NCBI RefSeq assembly: GCF_900188175.1
Contig: NZ_FZOQ01000033.1
Location: 1 to 52,046 of the forward strand
DNA from: Pontibacter ummariensis
Lineage (GTDB): Bacteria > Bacteroidota > Bacteroidia > Cytophagales > Hymenobacteraceae
Length of the DNA stretch: 52,046 bases
Reading direction: 5' to 3'
The notes beneath the pieces are model-generated. The model saw only the letters and a program-made list of their open reading frames with translations, searched no databases and had not been told where the DNA came from. Positions 23,685-33,099 of the stretch are shown here, piece by piece; the first letter of the stretch is position 1; each line of letters starts with the position of its first letter. The translations under genes and the position numbers were made by a program.

Positions 23685-26600
23685 ATGAATCAAGTTAATA
23701 CAATAAAAAATGGGCTCTACCGACCGGAGTTTGAGCATGATGCGTGTGGCGTAGGATGTGTGGTAAACCTGGATGGCAAGAAGTCTCACAGCGTAGTGAA
23801 AGACGCGCTTACCATGCTAACCAACATGGAACACCGTGGCGCAACAGGCAGCGACCCCGAAACTGGCGACGGTGCCGGGATTTTGGTGCAACTTCCCCAC
23901 GATTTTTTCAAGAAGCAGCTAAAAGAGTTTGGCGTTACCCTGCCTGCCACCGGCAGCTACGGGGTGGGCATGATCTTTTTCCCGTCTGTTTACGAGGTAC
24001 GGGACAAGTGCCGCCAAACCATCAACCAGTGCATCCGGAAGATGGGCTTTCGCCTGCTGGGCTATCGCCTGGTTCCGGTGAACGGCCGCGTGCCCGGGCA
24101 CGAGTCCAAAGCCGTAGAGCCCTACATTGAACAAGTGTTCGTACAGCCGGTAGACGAGAACATTAAAGAGGATGAGCTGGAGCGTAAGCTATTTGTATTG
24201 CGCAGCCTGCTCACACACGAGGTAAAGAAAACAGTAAGCGGCGAGAATGGCACCTTCTATATGGCCAGCCTCTCTTCCCGCACCATTATCTATAAAGGAC
24301 AGCTTAAAACAGATCAGGTAGAGAAGTATTACCACGACCTGCGCCATGCCGATTTCAAGTCGGCCCTGGCCGTGGTGCACTCCCGCTTCTCCACCAACAC
24401 TTTCCCGAACTGGAAACTGGCCCAGCCTTTCCGTTTTATCGCCCACAACGGGGAGATCAATACCATCCGCGGTAACGTGAACAAGATGAAGTCGAAAGAG
24501 GCGCTCATGCACTCGGCCCTGTTCACGGAAGAGGAGATGAAGTGGTTGCTGCCGGTAACCAACCCGGAGAACTCAGACTCTGCCAACCTCGATGCCATGG
24601 TAGAGCTCCTGACCCTGGCAGGGCGCCCTCTCCCCCACGTGATGATGATGCTGGTGCCGGAGGCCTGGCAGGACAACCCGTTTATGGACCCTTACCGCAA
24701 GGCTTTCTATAAGTACCATGCCGCGCTGATGGAGCCATGGGATGGCCCTGCTGCCCTGTTCTTTACAGACGGCAAGCAGATAGGCGCTACGCTCGACCGT
24801 AACGGCCTGCGCCCTGTGCGCTTCTGCGTTACCCGCCAGGGACGGTTGGTAATGGCCTCTGAGGCCGGCGCACTGCCGGTAAACCCGAAAGACGTGGTAC
24901 GTCGCGGACGCCTGCAGCCAGGCAAAATGCTTTTGGCTAACCTGGAAGAGAACAAGATCTACGAGGATGAGGAGATCAAGCAGCTTGTATGCAACGACAA
25001 GCCTTACTTTGACTGGATCAGCCAGAACCGCATTAAACTGCACCAGCGCCCGGAGCCAAACTACTGCCTGAACCCTGTTTCTGCTGCGGACCTGCGGCAA
25101 AAGCAGAAGGCCTATGGCTATACCGCCGAGGACCTGAAGCTGATCATCAAGCCAATGGCGGCCACAGGCAAAGAGCCCTTGGGCAGTATGGGTTCTGATG
25201 CTCCGCTGGCTGTGCTTTCGCGCCAGAGCCAGCATGTAGCCAATTATTTTAAGCAGCACTTCGCGCAGGTAAGTAACCCTCCAATCGATCCGATCCGGGA
25301 GCGCCTGGTGATGTCGCTTTTCACGCGCCTGGGAGAATCACTCAACGTACTGGACGAGACTCCTGCCCACACCCGGCAGATCCATATCTCCCATCCGGTG
25401 CTGAGCCATGGGGATTTTAACAAGATCATCAACCTGAAGTCGGAAGGCTTTGAGCACCATGTGGTGGACGCCACTTTCCCGACGACAGAAAAAGGTGGCC
25501 TGCAAAAGGCCCTGGATATCATTTGTGCGGATGCCGAAGCGGCAGTACGGTCCGGAAAGAAGATCCTGATCATCTCTAACCGTGCCGTTCAGCCTACCCG
25601 TGCGGCTATTCCTTCGTTGCTGGCCGTCGGCGCTGTGCATCACCACCTGATCGATAAGCGCATCCGAACCAAGACAGGCCTTGTAGTGGAAGCCGGAGAC
25701 GCCTGGGAAACACACCATTTCGCCACTATCATTGGCTATGGCGCCAGCTGCGTGTACCCATACATGGTGTACGATACTATCCAGAACATGCTGGATGAGG
25801 CTAAGCTGGACAACAGCTTAGCCCTGAACTATTACGCAGAGAAGTTTATACAGGCGGTGGGCAACGGCTTGCTCAAGATCCTGTCGAAAATGGGTATCAG
25901 CACGCTGCAGTCTTACCAAAGCGCCCAGATCTTTGAGTGCCTGGGCTTTGGACAGGAAGTAATTCAAAAGTGCTTTAAGGGCACGATCAGCCGTCTGGAG
26001 GGTCTTAACTTCGAAGACCTGGAGCAGGAAGCCCTGATCAAGCACCAGGCCGCTTACCTCGACGAAACCAGGCTGCTGGAGACAGGAGGCTTCTATCAGT
26101 GGAGAAGAAGAGGCGAAGAGCACCTGCTGCGCCCGGAGGTGATCCACCTGTTGCAGAAGTCAACGAAGCTGAACGACTACCGCCTGTACCAGCAGTATTC
26201 CCAGTTTGTGCGGGAGCACCAGGAGTCTACCATCACGCTGCGTAGCCTGTTCGAGTTCCGTAAGCGCCAGTCGGTGCCATTGGAAGAGGTAGAGCCTGTA
26301 GAAAGCATTTTCAAGCGCTTTGCCACCGGGGCGATGTCCTTCGGTTCCCTGTCGCACGAGGCGCACAGCACGCTGGCCATTGCCATGAACCGCATTGGCG
26401 GCAAGAGCAACAGCGGCGAAGGCGGTGAGGACGAGGCCCGTTATATTGTAAAAGAAAACGGCGATTCGGAGCGCTCTGCCATCAAGCAGGTAGCCTCGGG
26501 CCGCTTCGGGGTAACCAGCCATTACCTGGCGAATGCCGACGAAATACAGATTAAAATAGCGCAGGGAGCCAAGCCGGGTGAAGGCGGCCAATTGCCTGGC

Positions 26601-28193
26601 CATAAAGTAGACAAGTGGATCGCCCGCGTGCGCCACTCTACCCCTGGTGTAGGTTTGATTTCCCCGCCTCCGCACCACGATATTTACTCCATCGAGGACC
26701 TAAAGCAGCTGATCTACGACCTGAAGAACGCCAACCCGAATGCCCGCATCAACGTGAAGCTGGTATCGGAAGCCGGGGTTGGTACGATCGCCGCCGGCGT
26801 GGCCAAGGCAAAAGCGGATGCTATCATGATCTCTGGTGCAGATGGCGGAACAGGTGCCAGTCCGCTGAGCTCTATCCGTCATGCCGGTTTGCCATGGGAG
26901 ATCGGTCTGGCCGAGGCACACCAGACATTGGTGAAGAATAACCTGCGCAGCCGCGTAGTGCTGCAGACTGATGGAAAGCTGATGACAGGCTATGACCTGG
27001 CGGTAGCCACTTTGTTAGGAGCAGAAGAATTTGGCGTGGCCACCGCTGCCCTGATCGTGGAAGGCTGTATCATGATGCGTAAGTGCCACCTCAACACCTG
27101 CCCGGTAGGTATTGCTACCCAGAACCCGGAACTGCGCCAGCTCTTTACAGGCGAGCCCGAGCACGTGGTCAACCTCTTCCGCTTTATGGCTGAGGAACTG
27201 CGCGAGATCATGGCATCGCTGGGTTTCCGCACCATCAACGAGATGGTAGGCCAGCCACAGGTACTGAAGGTAAGAAACGACCTGAACCACTGGAAACTGA
27301 AGAACCTGAACTTCGACCCGATCCTGCACAAGGAGGAGGCACCGGTAAACGTGGGTATCTACAACCAGATCCACCAGGTACATGACATCGACAACGTGCT
27401 GGACAGAAAACTGATCCGCGACTTCAAGAAAGGCACGAAAGAAGGCTTGCAGTACCGCATCATCAATGTGGACCGCTCTGTAGGCGCCATGCTCTCTTAT
27501 GAGGTATCTACCAAGCACGGGAAAGCAGGCTTGCCGGAAGACAGCTTCAACGCCACCTTCCGCGGCTCGGCTGGCCAGACCTTCGGTGGCTTCCTTGCCC
27601 CGGGCCTTACTTTCCGATTGATCGGGGAAGCCAACGACTACCTGGGCAAGGGCCTGTCAGGCGGCAAGCTGATCCTGCAGCCATTTGAGGGTACCAGCTA
27701 CTTGCCGCATGAGCATATCATTACCGGTAACGTGGCCCTTTACGGTGCTACCTCTGGCACGGCCTATATCAACGGGATGGCCGGCGAGCGCTTCTGCGTG
27801 CGTAACTCTGGTGCAGAGGCTGTAGTGGAAGGCGTAGGCGACCATGGCTGCGAATACATGACAGGCGGGAAAGTGCTGATCCTGGGTACTGTAGGAAAGA
27901 ACTTTGCAGCCGGTATGAGCGGCGGCATGGCCTTTATCTACGACCCGGTAAACGGATTCCCGGACCAGTGTAACCTGGACATGGTAGACATGGAGCAGCC
28001 AAGCGAGGAAGACCTGGCCTGGATAGAGCAAAAGCTAAGGGAGCATGTGGCTTATACCGGCAGCGTACTGGCGCAGGAGCTCCTAAACGGCTGGCATGCA
28101 CACCAGAAGTTCTTCCACAAAGTGATGCCGCATGACCTGAAGAAGGCCATGCAAGTAAAAGAAAGTGAAACCACGCTAAACGTAGTAGCCTGA
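23685..28193 (+). CDS. gltB: Glutamate synthase, large subunit
   Basis: The 1502-aa enzyme uses glutamine amide nitrogen and 2-oxoglutarate to make glutamate. A 20-residue propeptide precedes the N-terminal nucleophile C21 (EHDACGVGCVVN), which starts the glutamine amidotransferase domain. The central and FMN domains follow, including GEGGEDEARY and ISGADGGTGASPLSSIRHAG. The 3Fe-4S cluster motif is CHLNTCPVG with the preceding Cys (EGCIMMRKC). The C-terminal beta-helix contains GGKLILQP and NVALYGATSGTAYI. It is followed after one base by gltD. Confidence 0.97.
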   Translation: MNQVNTIKNGLYRPEFEHDACGVGCVVNLDGKKSHSVVKDALTMLTNMEHRGATGSDPETGDGAGILVQLPHDFFKKQLKEFGVTLPATGSYGVGMIFFPSVYEVRDKCRQTINQCIRKMGFRLLGYRLVPVNGRVPGHESKAVEPYIEQVFVQPVDENIKEDELERKLFVLRSLLTHEVKKTVSGENGTFYMASLSSRTIIYKGQLKTDQVEKYYHDLRHADFKSALAVVHSRFSTNTFPNWKLAQPFRFIAHNGEINTIRGNVNKMKSKEALMHSALFTEEEMKWLLPVTNPENSDSANLDAMVELLTLAGRPLPHVMMMLVPEAWQDNPFMDPYRKAFYKYHAALMEPWDGPAALFFTDGKQIGATLDRNGLRPVRFCVTRQGRLVMASEAGALPVNPKDVVRRGRLQPGKMLLANLEENKIYEDEEIKQLVCNDKPYFDWISQNRIKLHQRPEPNYCLNPVSAADLRQKQKAYGYTAEDLKLIIKPMAATGKEPLGSMGSDAPLAVLSRQSQHVANYFKQHFAQVSNPPIDPIRERLVMSLFTRLGESLNVLDETPAHTRQIHISHPVLSHGDFNKIINLKSEGFEHHVVDATFPTTEKGGLQKALDIICADAEAAVRSGKKILIISNRAVQPTRAAIPSLLAVGAVHHHLIDKRIRTKTGLVVEAGDAWETHHFATIIGYGASCVYPYMVYDTIQNMLDEAKLDNSLALNYYAEKFIQAVGNGLLKILSKMGISTLQSYQSAQIFECLGFGQEVIQKCFKGTISRLEGLNFEDLEQEALIKHQAAYLDETRLLETGGFYQWRRRGEEHLLRPEVIHLLQKSTKLNDYRLYQQYSQFVREHQESTITLRSLFEFRKRQSVPLEEVEPVESIFKRFATGAMSFGSLSHEAHSTLAIAMNRIGGKSNSGEGGEDEARYIVKENGDSERSAIKQVASGRFGVTSHYLANADEIQIKIAQGAKPGEGGQLPGHKVDKWIARVRHSTPGVGLISPPPHHDIYSIEDLKQLIYDLKNANPNARINVKLVSEAGVGTIAAGVAKAKADAIMISGADGGTGASPLSSIRHAGLPWEIGLAEAHQTLVKNNLRSRVVLQTDGKLMTGYDLAVATLLGAEEFGVATAALIVEGCIMMRKCHLNTCPVGIATQNPELRQLFTGEPEHVVNLFRFMAEELREIMASLGFRTINEMVGQPQVLKVRNDLNHWKLKNLNFDPILHKEEAPVNVGIYNQIHQVHDIDNVLDRKLIRDFKKGTKEGLQYRIINVDRSVGAMLSYEVSTKHGKAGLPEDSFNATFRGSAGQTFGGFLAPGLTFRLIGEANDYLGKGLSGGKLILQPFEGTSYLPHEHIITGNVALYGATSGTAYINGMAGERFCVRNSGAEAVVEGVGDHGCEYMTGGKVLILGTVGKNFAAGMSGGMAFIYDPVNGFPDQCNLDMVDMEQPSEEDLAWIEQKLREHVAYTGSVLAQELLNGWHAHQKFFHKVMPHDLKKAMQVKESETTLNVVA

Positions 28194-28194
28194 G

Positions 28195-29655
28195 ATGGGA
28201 AAAGTAGATGGATTTTTAACGTACGACCGTGAGCTGCCCCAAGCCCGCGATCCGAAGGAAAGAATAAACGACTCAAACGAAATATACACGGCCTTCCCCG
28301 AAGAGAAGACTAAAATACAGGCAAGCCGCTGCATGGACTGTGGCGTTCCTTTCTGCCACAACGGTTGCCCGCTGGGCAACATGATACCGGACTTTAACGA
28401 TGCGGTATACGACGGTGAGTGGGAACAGGCAGCACAGATCCTGTACAGCACCAATAACTTTCCGGAGTTTACAGGCCGCATCTGTCCTGCTCCCTGCGAG
28501 TCGAGCTGTGTGCTGTCTATCAACAAGCCGGCGGTGGCCATCGAGCACATCGAAAAGGCCATTGCCGAGAAGTCCTTCGAGCTGGGCCTGGTAAAGCCAC
28601 GCCCGCCCAAGCACCGGACAGGTAAGAAAGTAGCGGTTATTGGTTCTGGCCCTGCCGGGCTGGCCGCCGCTGCCCAGCTGAACCAGGCGGGCCACAAAGT
28701 GGACGTGTACGACAAAGCCGACAAAGCCGGCGGTTTGCTGCGCTACGGTATTCCGGACTTTAAGCTGGAGAAGTGGACCATAGACCGTCGCCTGGACATC
28801 CTGAAAGAGGAGGGCATCCGCTTCCATTTAGGGGTAGAAATCGGGAAAGACGTAACCCTGAAAAAGCTGCACAGAAAGTACGACGCCGTTCTTTTAGCGA
28901 TTGGCTCTACCAAGCCGCGCGTACTCGATATTCCGGGTAACCACCTGAAGGGGATCCATTTTGCGATGGATTACCTGACCCTGCAAAACCAAAAAGTGGC
29001 AGGCGAAACAATCCCGGCAGAAGAAGACCTGGATGCACGCGACAAGCATGTACTGGTGATTGGTGGTGGTGACACCGGCTCTGACTGCGTCGGTACGGCT
29101 AACCGCCAGTTCGCGAAGTCCATCACGCAGTTACAGTACCGCAACATGCCGTCTACGGCCCGTACGCCGGAGAACCCCTGGCCAGAGTGGCCTATGACCT
29201 ACACCTCCTCCAGCTCGCACGAGGAAGGTTGCGAGCGCAGCTGGGGTTGGCTGACGAAGGAATTTGTGGCTGATGAGAATGGCAACGTAAAGGGCCTGAA
29301 AGTAGTGGAACTGGAGTGGAAGAACGGCAGGGAGTATACCGAGAAGCCTGACAGCGAAAAGGTGTTGCCTTGCGACCTGGCCATGATCGCCATCGGTTAC
29401 GAACGCCCGGAGCACGATGCCTTCCAGGCGAGCTTTGACTTTAAAACAGACAAGCGGGGTAACTTTAAGCTGGACGACTGGCAGACAAACGTGCCGGGCA
29501 TTTTTGCAGCTGGTGACGCCTGCCGTGGTCAGTCTCTGGTAGTGTGGGCCATTTCTGACGGCCGCGAGGCTGCCCGCGCTATCGATCTTTACTTAATGAA
29601 AGCCTCTGACCTCCCTTCTAAAGAGTTGTCTAAGTTCGTTCTGAATAAAGGATAG
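28195..29655 (+). CDS. gltD: Glutamate synthase, small subunit (NADPH, FAD)
   Basis: The 486-aa electron-input subunit of GOGAT. N-terminal cysteines for 4Fe-4S clusters lie in CMDCGVPFCHNGCPLGN and CPAPCESSC. An FAD motif VIGSGPAGLAAAAQLNQAG and an NADPH motif VIGGGDTGSDCVGTANRQ follow, then the FAD-binding GIFAAGDACRGQSLVVWAI. It starts one base after gltB, so the subunits are almost certainly cotranslated. A bidirectional terminator follows. Confidence 0.97.
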   Translation: MGKVDGFLTYDRELPQARDPKERINDSNEIYTAFPEEKTKIQASRCMDCGVPFCHNGCPLGNMIPDFNDAVYDGEWEQAAQILYSTNNFPEFTGRICPAPCESSCVLSINKPAVAIEHIEKAIAEKSFELGLVKPRPPKHRTGKKVAVIGSGPAGLAAAAQLNQAGHKVDVYDKADKAGGLLRYGIPDFKLEKWTIDRRLDILKEEGIRFHLGVEIGKDVTLKKLHRKYDAVLLAIGSTKPRVLDIPGNHLKGIHFAMDYLTLQNQKVAGETIPAEEDLDARDKHVLVIGGGDTGSDCVGTANRQFAKSITQLQYRNMPSTARTPENPWPEWPMTYTSSSSHEEGCERSWGWLTKEFVADENGNVKGLKVVELEWKNGREYTEKPDSEKVLPCDLAMIAIGYERPEHDAFQASFDFKTDKRGNFKLDDWQTNVPGIFAAGDACRGQSLVVWAISDGREAARAIDLYLMKASDLPSKELSKFVLNKG

Positions 29656-29673
29656 TGCTTTAGAAGCATAAAT

Positions 29674-29711
29674 AAAAAGCCCTTGCTACCCGGTTGTAGC
29701 AAGGGCTTTTT
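29674..29711. terminator. Bidirectional terminator between gltD and the GH30 gene
   Basis: AAAAAGCCCTTGCTAC pairs perfectly with GTAGCAAGGGCTTTTT around six bases. A-run and T-run make it act in both directions for these converging genes. Confidence 0.93.
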
Positions 29712-29730
29712 GTTGTAAAGCTGGTTCTGT

Positions 29731-31188
29731 TTACCATACAAAGGTAGCCACTGCCCCGGGTTTCAGCGTAGCTGCCGCAGCTTTGTCTCCATCGGCAATG
29801 TCAAAAGCCTGCGGCGCTCCGCTGGTGTTCAGCACGATCAGCACCTTTTGCCCCTCCGGCGTCCTGTAAGCTACGTTTGGCAACCCTTCTACCAGGTTAG
29901 AGGCAATCCGAACAGAACCGGGCCGGACAAATTTGGAAGCATGCGCAATGATGTAGTAGGCAGGGTTCCGCACAACCATGTCCCCATCAATCGTTAGGGC
30001 ACCCAGGCACTGCGTACACCCACCTTCGGTATGGGGCTCTAGCTGCGAATTTGCCGCCAGGTTCCACTCCAGCACGGTGCGGCTCCAGTGACGTGGCGCC
30101 CCAATGATCAGGTTCTCCATGTGCCAGGCCAGGTCACCGGCAAAATTACCCGGCGCCCCGATCCACTGCTCTGTGAAGTACAGGTTCTTATCCGGGTGTG
30201 CCTCGTGTACCTGCTCCAGAGCATCAATCGAGCCACCGTATAAGTGGAAAGCAGCCCCGTCGATGTACTTGTTCGCCTCCGGGTCGTTCATCACCGTAAT
30301 CGGATAATCAGGCCTGTCGGCGTTGTGGTCGTACACCACGATTTTCGTTTTAATGCCTGCCTCCCTGAATGCAGGTCCCAGATGATTTTTGATAAACTCC
30401 GCCTGCTGCTCGGGCAACATGAGCAGGCTGGGGTTGTTCCCCGGGTGCAGGGGCTCATTCTGAATCGTGATCGCGTCAATGGAAATTCCCTCTTGCTCCA
30501 TGCCCTGTATGTACTTCACAAAGTACTGCGCATAGGCGTCATAGTACTCCGGTTTCAGGCTCCCCCCTATCGTACTTTGGTTATCCTTCATCCAGGTGGG
30601 GGGCGACCAGGGCGAGCCCATTATTTTGATGTCGGGGTTCAATGCCAGGATTTGTTTCAGAATCGGGATCAGGTGCTTTCGGTCTGGTGCCAGGCTAAAT
30701 TTTTCGAGCTTTGGATCTGCCTGGCCGGACGGCAGGTCGTTGTAAGAAAAAGGCTTCTCATCCAGGTCAGAAGCACCAATGCTAACGCGCAGGTAACTCA
30801 CCCCAATGTTGTTGTCCTTGGTGGTGAAAAGCTCCTCCAGCAGGGCTTTCCGCCGGGCTGGGCTCATGTTGTTGATCAGCGCTGTACTGCCGCCTGTCAG
30901 CGTATAGCCAAAACCATCCATCTCCTGGTAAGTCTGGCTGGGGTCCAGCGTTATGGTCGTGGCGCCCGCCACCATATCAGAAAAAGCGAGCGGAGGCTGT
31001 TTCCGGAACAAAACAGATTTATCCGGATTGGTAAGCCAGTAGGACACCTGCTCCAGGTCCTGGCTCGGCGCTGTGCCGGTGTGGCTGTTGTCCTGATCGG
31101 GTACCCTACAGGAAAGACCCACGCAACAGGTCAAGGCAAACAACAGGGATTGGCTTACTCTTTTGGAGATAAAAAAAGAATGGGTCAT
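29731..31188 (-). CDS. GH30 family glycoside hydrolase, probable beta-1,6-glucanase lipoprotein
   Basis: A 485-aa protein. A hydrophobic leader ends in Cys residues (C21, C22 and C27), so it is probably a lipoprotein, although the lipobox is not ideal. The (beta/alpha)8 domain carries GFGYTLTGGS, GSPWSPPTWMK, the acid/base E245 (ITIQNEPLHPGN) and nucleophile E340 (LYFTEQWIG). A short C-terminal beta domain follows. GH30 members include glucosylceramidases and endo-beta-1,6-glucanases; its GH16 partner makes a beta-glucan target the better guess. It follows the GH16 gene by 33 bases. Confidence 0.88.
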   Translation of the reverse strand: MTHSFFISKRVSQSLLFALTCCVGLSCRVPDQDNSHTGTAPSQDLEQVSYWLTNPDKSVLFRKQPPLAFSDMVAGATTITLDPSQTYQEMDGFGYTLTGGSTALINNMSPARRKALLEELFTTKDNNIGVSYLRVSIGASDLDEKPFSYNDLPSGQADPKLEKFSLAPDRKHLIPILKQILALNPDIKIMGSPWSPPTWMKDNQSTIGGSLKPEYYDAYAQYFVKYIQGMEQEGISIDAITIQNEPLHPGNNPSLLMLPEQQAEFIKNHLGPAFREAGIKTKIVVYDHNADRPDYPITVMNDPEANKYIDGAAFHLYGGSIDALEQVHEAHPDKNLYFTEQWIGAPGNFAGDLAWHMENLIIGAPRHWSRTVLEWNLAANSQLEPHTEGGCTQCLGALTIDGDMVVRNPAYYIIAHASKFVRPGSVRIASNLVEGLPNVAYRTPEGQKVLIVLNTSGAPQAFDIADGDKAAAATLKPGAVATFVW

Positions 31189-31221
31189 AAAGGAAATCTT
31201 ATTAGGTCCCGATAGCTCCCG

Positions 31222-32070
31222 CTACTCAATCATTTTGTATACCCTCACATAGTCCACCTCCATCGACTGCGGGAAAATATCCGGATCCACGCCCTGTGCC
31301 CCTCCCCAGTTGCCACCAACCGCAATGTTCAGGAGCAGGTGAAAGCGCTTGTCGAAAGGCCATACCGCATAGCCCTTTCCTTCGTTGGTGAAGTCGAATA
31401 CCTGCTGGTCATCAATGTAGCCTCTGACGGCGTAAGGCGACCAGTCCACCCGGTACACATGAAACTCCGTGCTGGCGTTGGGTACCACTTTGCTGCGCCC
31501 GCGCTGCGTGCCGATGCCATGGTTATAGGCCTCTGTATGAACCGTCACATGTACTTTGTCCTGGTCATAGCCTACATGCTCCATAATGTCTATTTCGCCG
31601 GACTTTGGCCAGGTACCATAAGCCCAATCGGTGGGCAGCATCCAGATCGCTGGCCAGGTGCCTCTACCAGTCGGTAGTTTGGCCTTTACCTCGAACCGCC
31701 CGTACAGAAAGTCCCCTTTGTCCTTGGTCACCAGCCTGGCAGAGCTATACTCCCTGTTTCCTGATTTTTCTTTCCGGGCAGTAATGATGAGTTTACCCTC
31801 CGCTACCCGGGCATTCTCCGGCAGGTTGGTGTAGTTCTGCAACTCATTGTTTCCCCAACCTGTTCCGCCCAGGTCATAGCCCCATTTCGTCTGGTCTGGC
31901 TGCCCCGTGTAATCAAATTCATCAGCCCACACAGGAGTACTCTCAAAGGTCCATCCTTTATCTGTTGGCCCCTGAGGTATGGTGATGATAGGAGCTGGCT
32001 CCTCAGATTTAGAAGAACAGGAAAGAATACCTGCCAGAACGAAGGGATATACAAAGCTCAGCATTTTCAT
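31222..32070 (-). CDS. GH16 family beta-glucanase (laminarinase-like) lipoprotein
   Basis: The 282-aa protein starts with a lipoprotein signal (AGILSC, C18). The GH16 jelly roll shows WADEFDYTGQPDQTKWGYDL and the catalytic ExDxxE motif GEIDIMEHVG (E159, D161, E164). WPAIWMLPTDW and NIAVGGNWGG are typical of beta-1,3-glucanases. It would cut beta-1,3-glucan at the cell surface or in the periplasm for the SusCD pair upstream. A terminator lies between it and the Sus genes, so it may have its own promoter. Confidence 0.92.
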   Translation of the reverse strand: MKMLSFVYPFVLAGILSCSSKSEEPAPIITIPQGPTDKGWTFESTPVWADEFDYTGQPDQTKWGYDLGGTGWGNNELQNYTNLPENARVAEGKLIITARKEKSGNREYSSARLVTKDKGDFLYGRFEVKAKLPTGRGTWPAIWMLPTDWAYGTWPKSGEIDIMEHVGYDQDKVHVTVHTEAYNHGIGTQRGRSKVVPNASTEFHVYRVDWSPYAVRGYIDDQQVFDFTNEGKGYAVWPFDKRFHLLLNIAVGGNWGGAQGVDPDIFPQSMEVDYVRVYKMIE

Positions 32071-32145
32071 ACGCTTACTAATTCGGTTTTAAATACACTA
32101 AAATTCAATCTGTAATCCAAGCAATGAATTCAAATTCAACATAAA

Positions 32146-32176
32146 AAAGCCGACCGGCATGTTGTCGGTCGGCTTT
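32146..32176 (-). terminator. Terminator after the Sus-type genes
   Basis: AAAGCCGACCG and CGGTCGGCTTT pair around nine bases. On the minus strand the stem runs into TTTTTT. It divides susC-susD-PKD from the two hydrolase genes. Confidence 0.85.
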
Positions 32177-32199
32177 CAAGGTTATATCCTAAGATAAAT

Positions 32200-33081
32200 T
32201 TACTTTGCTGTGAAAGTGAAAACCCACTGGCCCCAGTCGTAGGCCTTCTTCACAACCAATCTGGTGTCAGTCAGTTCCACGATATCATACGTGATCGACT
32301 CCTCCGGACCGGCTGTCGTGCCGGCGTTCCCGGCCTTGTACATGCCCAGGAACGCGCCTGTACCCTTCACCGTCAGCTTGTTGCCTTTGATCTCGAAAGA
32401 GTGCGTACCGGCACCCCAGGCAGCATATTTAGAAGGTAACTCCTCCTCCGCGTGGCAGCCCACGCTCAGGCCAATGTCTGCCGGATGGGCGGCTCCGCCT
32501 TCATCCTCTATCCACAGGTCCCCTTTGTTGTCATAGGTGTAGGTGCCATCTTTATGGAAGATGAACTCATCGTTGAATGTGCAGGGTCTGCCCGTCACGT
32601 CTCCCGCCCCGCTGGCCCACCAGGTATCACCGGCTGGGCTTCCAATCCACAAGGCACCTGCAGCCGGGTTTAACACCCAGGTCTTCGTGTCACAACCCGT
32701 AAGCTTGGCTTTGGCACCCGTACACCCGTTAGGGTCATTACTGGCTACCGAGATGGTTTTCTCAGCCGTGTCGTGTCCACCAGCCGAAAGGGCCATCAGC
32801 TTCACTGTATAGTCCCCTTTGCGCTCAAAATAAGCAGTATCCGTTTGGGCCCCACTCTCAAACCCGTCTCCTTTGTCCCACTTGTACAAAAAGGCATTCT
32901 CTGTGGTACTGCTCAACAGGTAAGTGTTTGTCTTTCCCTGGATTGGCGTCACGGTAAAAGCGGCTTCAGCCTTTGGACCCAGCTCTTCCTCAGCGGCATC
33001 AGGCGTACAGGCCACCATGGTGCCCCCTAAAAGTACTGCTGCCAGGTAAGTGTATAGGCGTGTATTGTATTTGAATTTCAT
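32200..33081 (-). CDS. PKD-domain surface lipoprotein (SusE-position glycan-binding protein)
   Basis: The 293-aa protein has a signal ending in MVAC (C25). A PKD-like domain (about 37-115) contains FLYKWDKGDGFESGAQTDTA and GDYTVKLMALSAGG. The C-terminal domain (about 120-293) is Trp/Gly-rich with TWVLNPAAGALWIG and DEFIFHKDGTYTY. Position after susD and this architecture suggest a surface glycan-binding protein. Tryptophans in the C-terminal half could stack on sugar. No catalytic motif is visible. Confidence 0.8.
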   Translation of the reverse strand: MKFKYNTRLYTYLAAVLLGGTMVACTPDAAEEELGPKAEAAFTVTPIQGKTNTYLLSSTTENAFLYKWDKGDGFESGAQTDTAYFERKGDYTVKLMALSAGGHDTAEKTISVASNDPNGCTGAKAKLTGCDTKTWVLNPAAGALWIGSPAGDTWWASGAGDVTGRPCTFNDEFIFHKDGTYTYDNKGDLWIEDEGGAAHPADIGLSVGCHAEEELPSKYAAWGAGTHSFEIKGNKLTVKGTGAFLGMYKAGNAGTTAGPEESITYDIVELTDTRLVVKKAYDWGQWVFTFTAK

Positions 33082-33099
33082 GATTCCGTTTGATTAAGA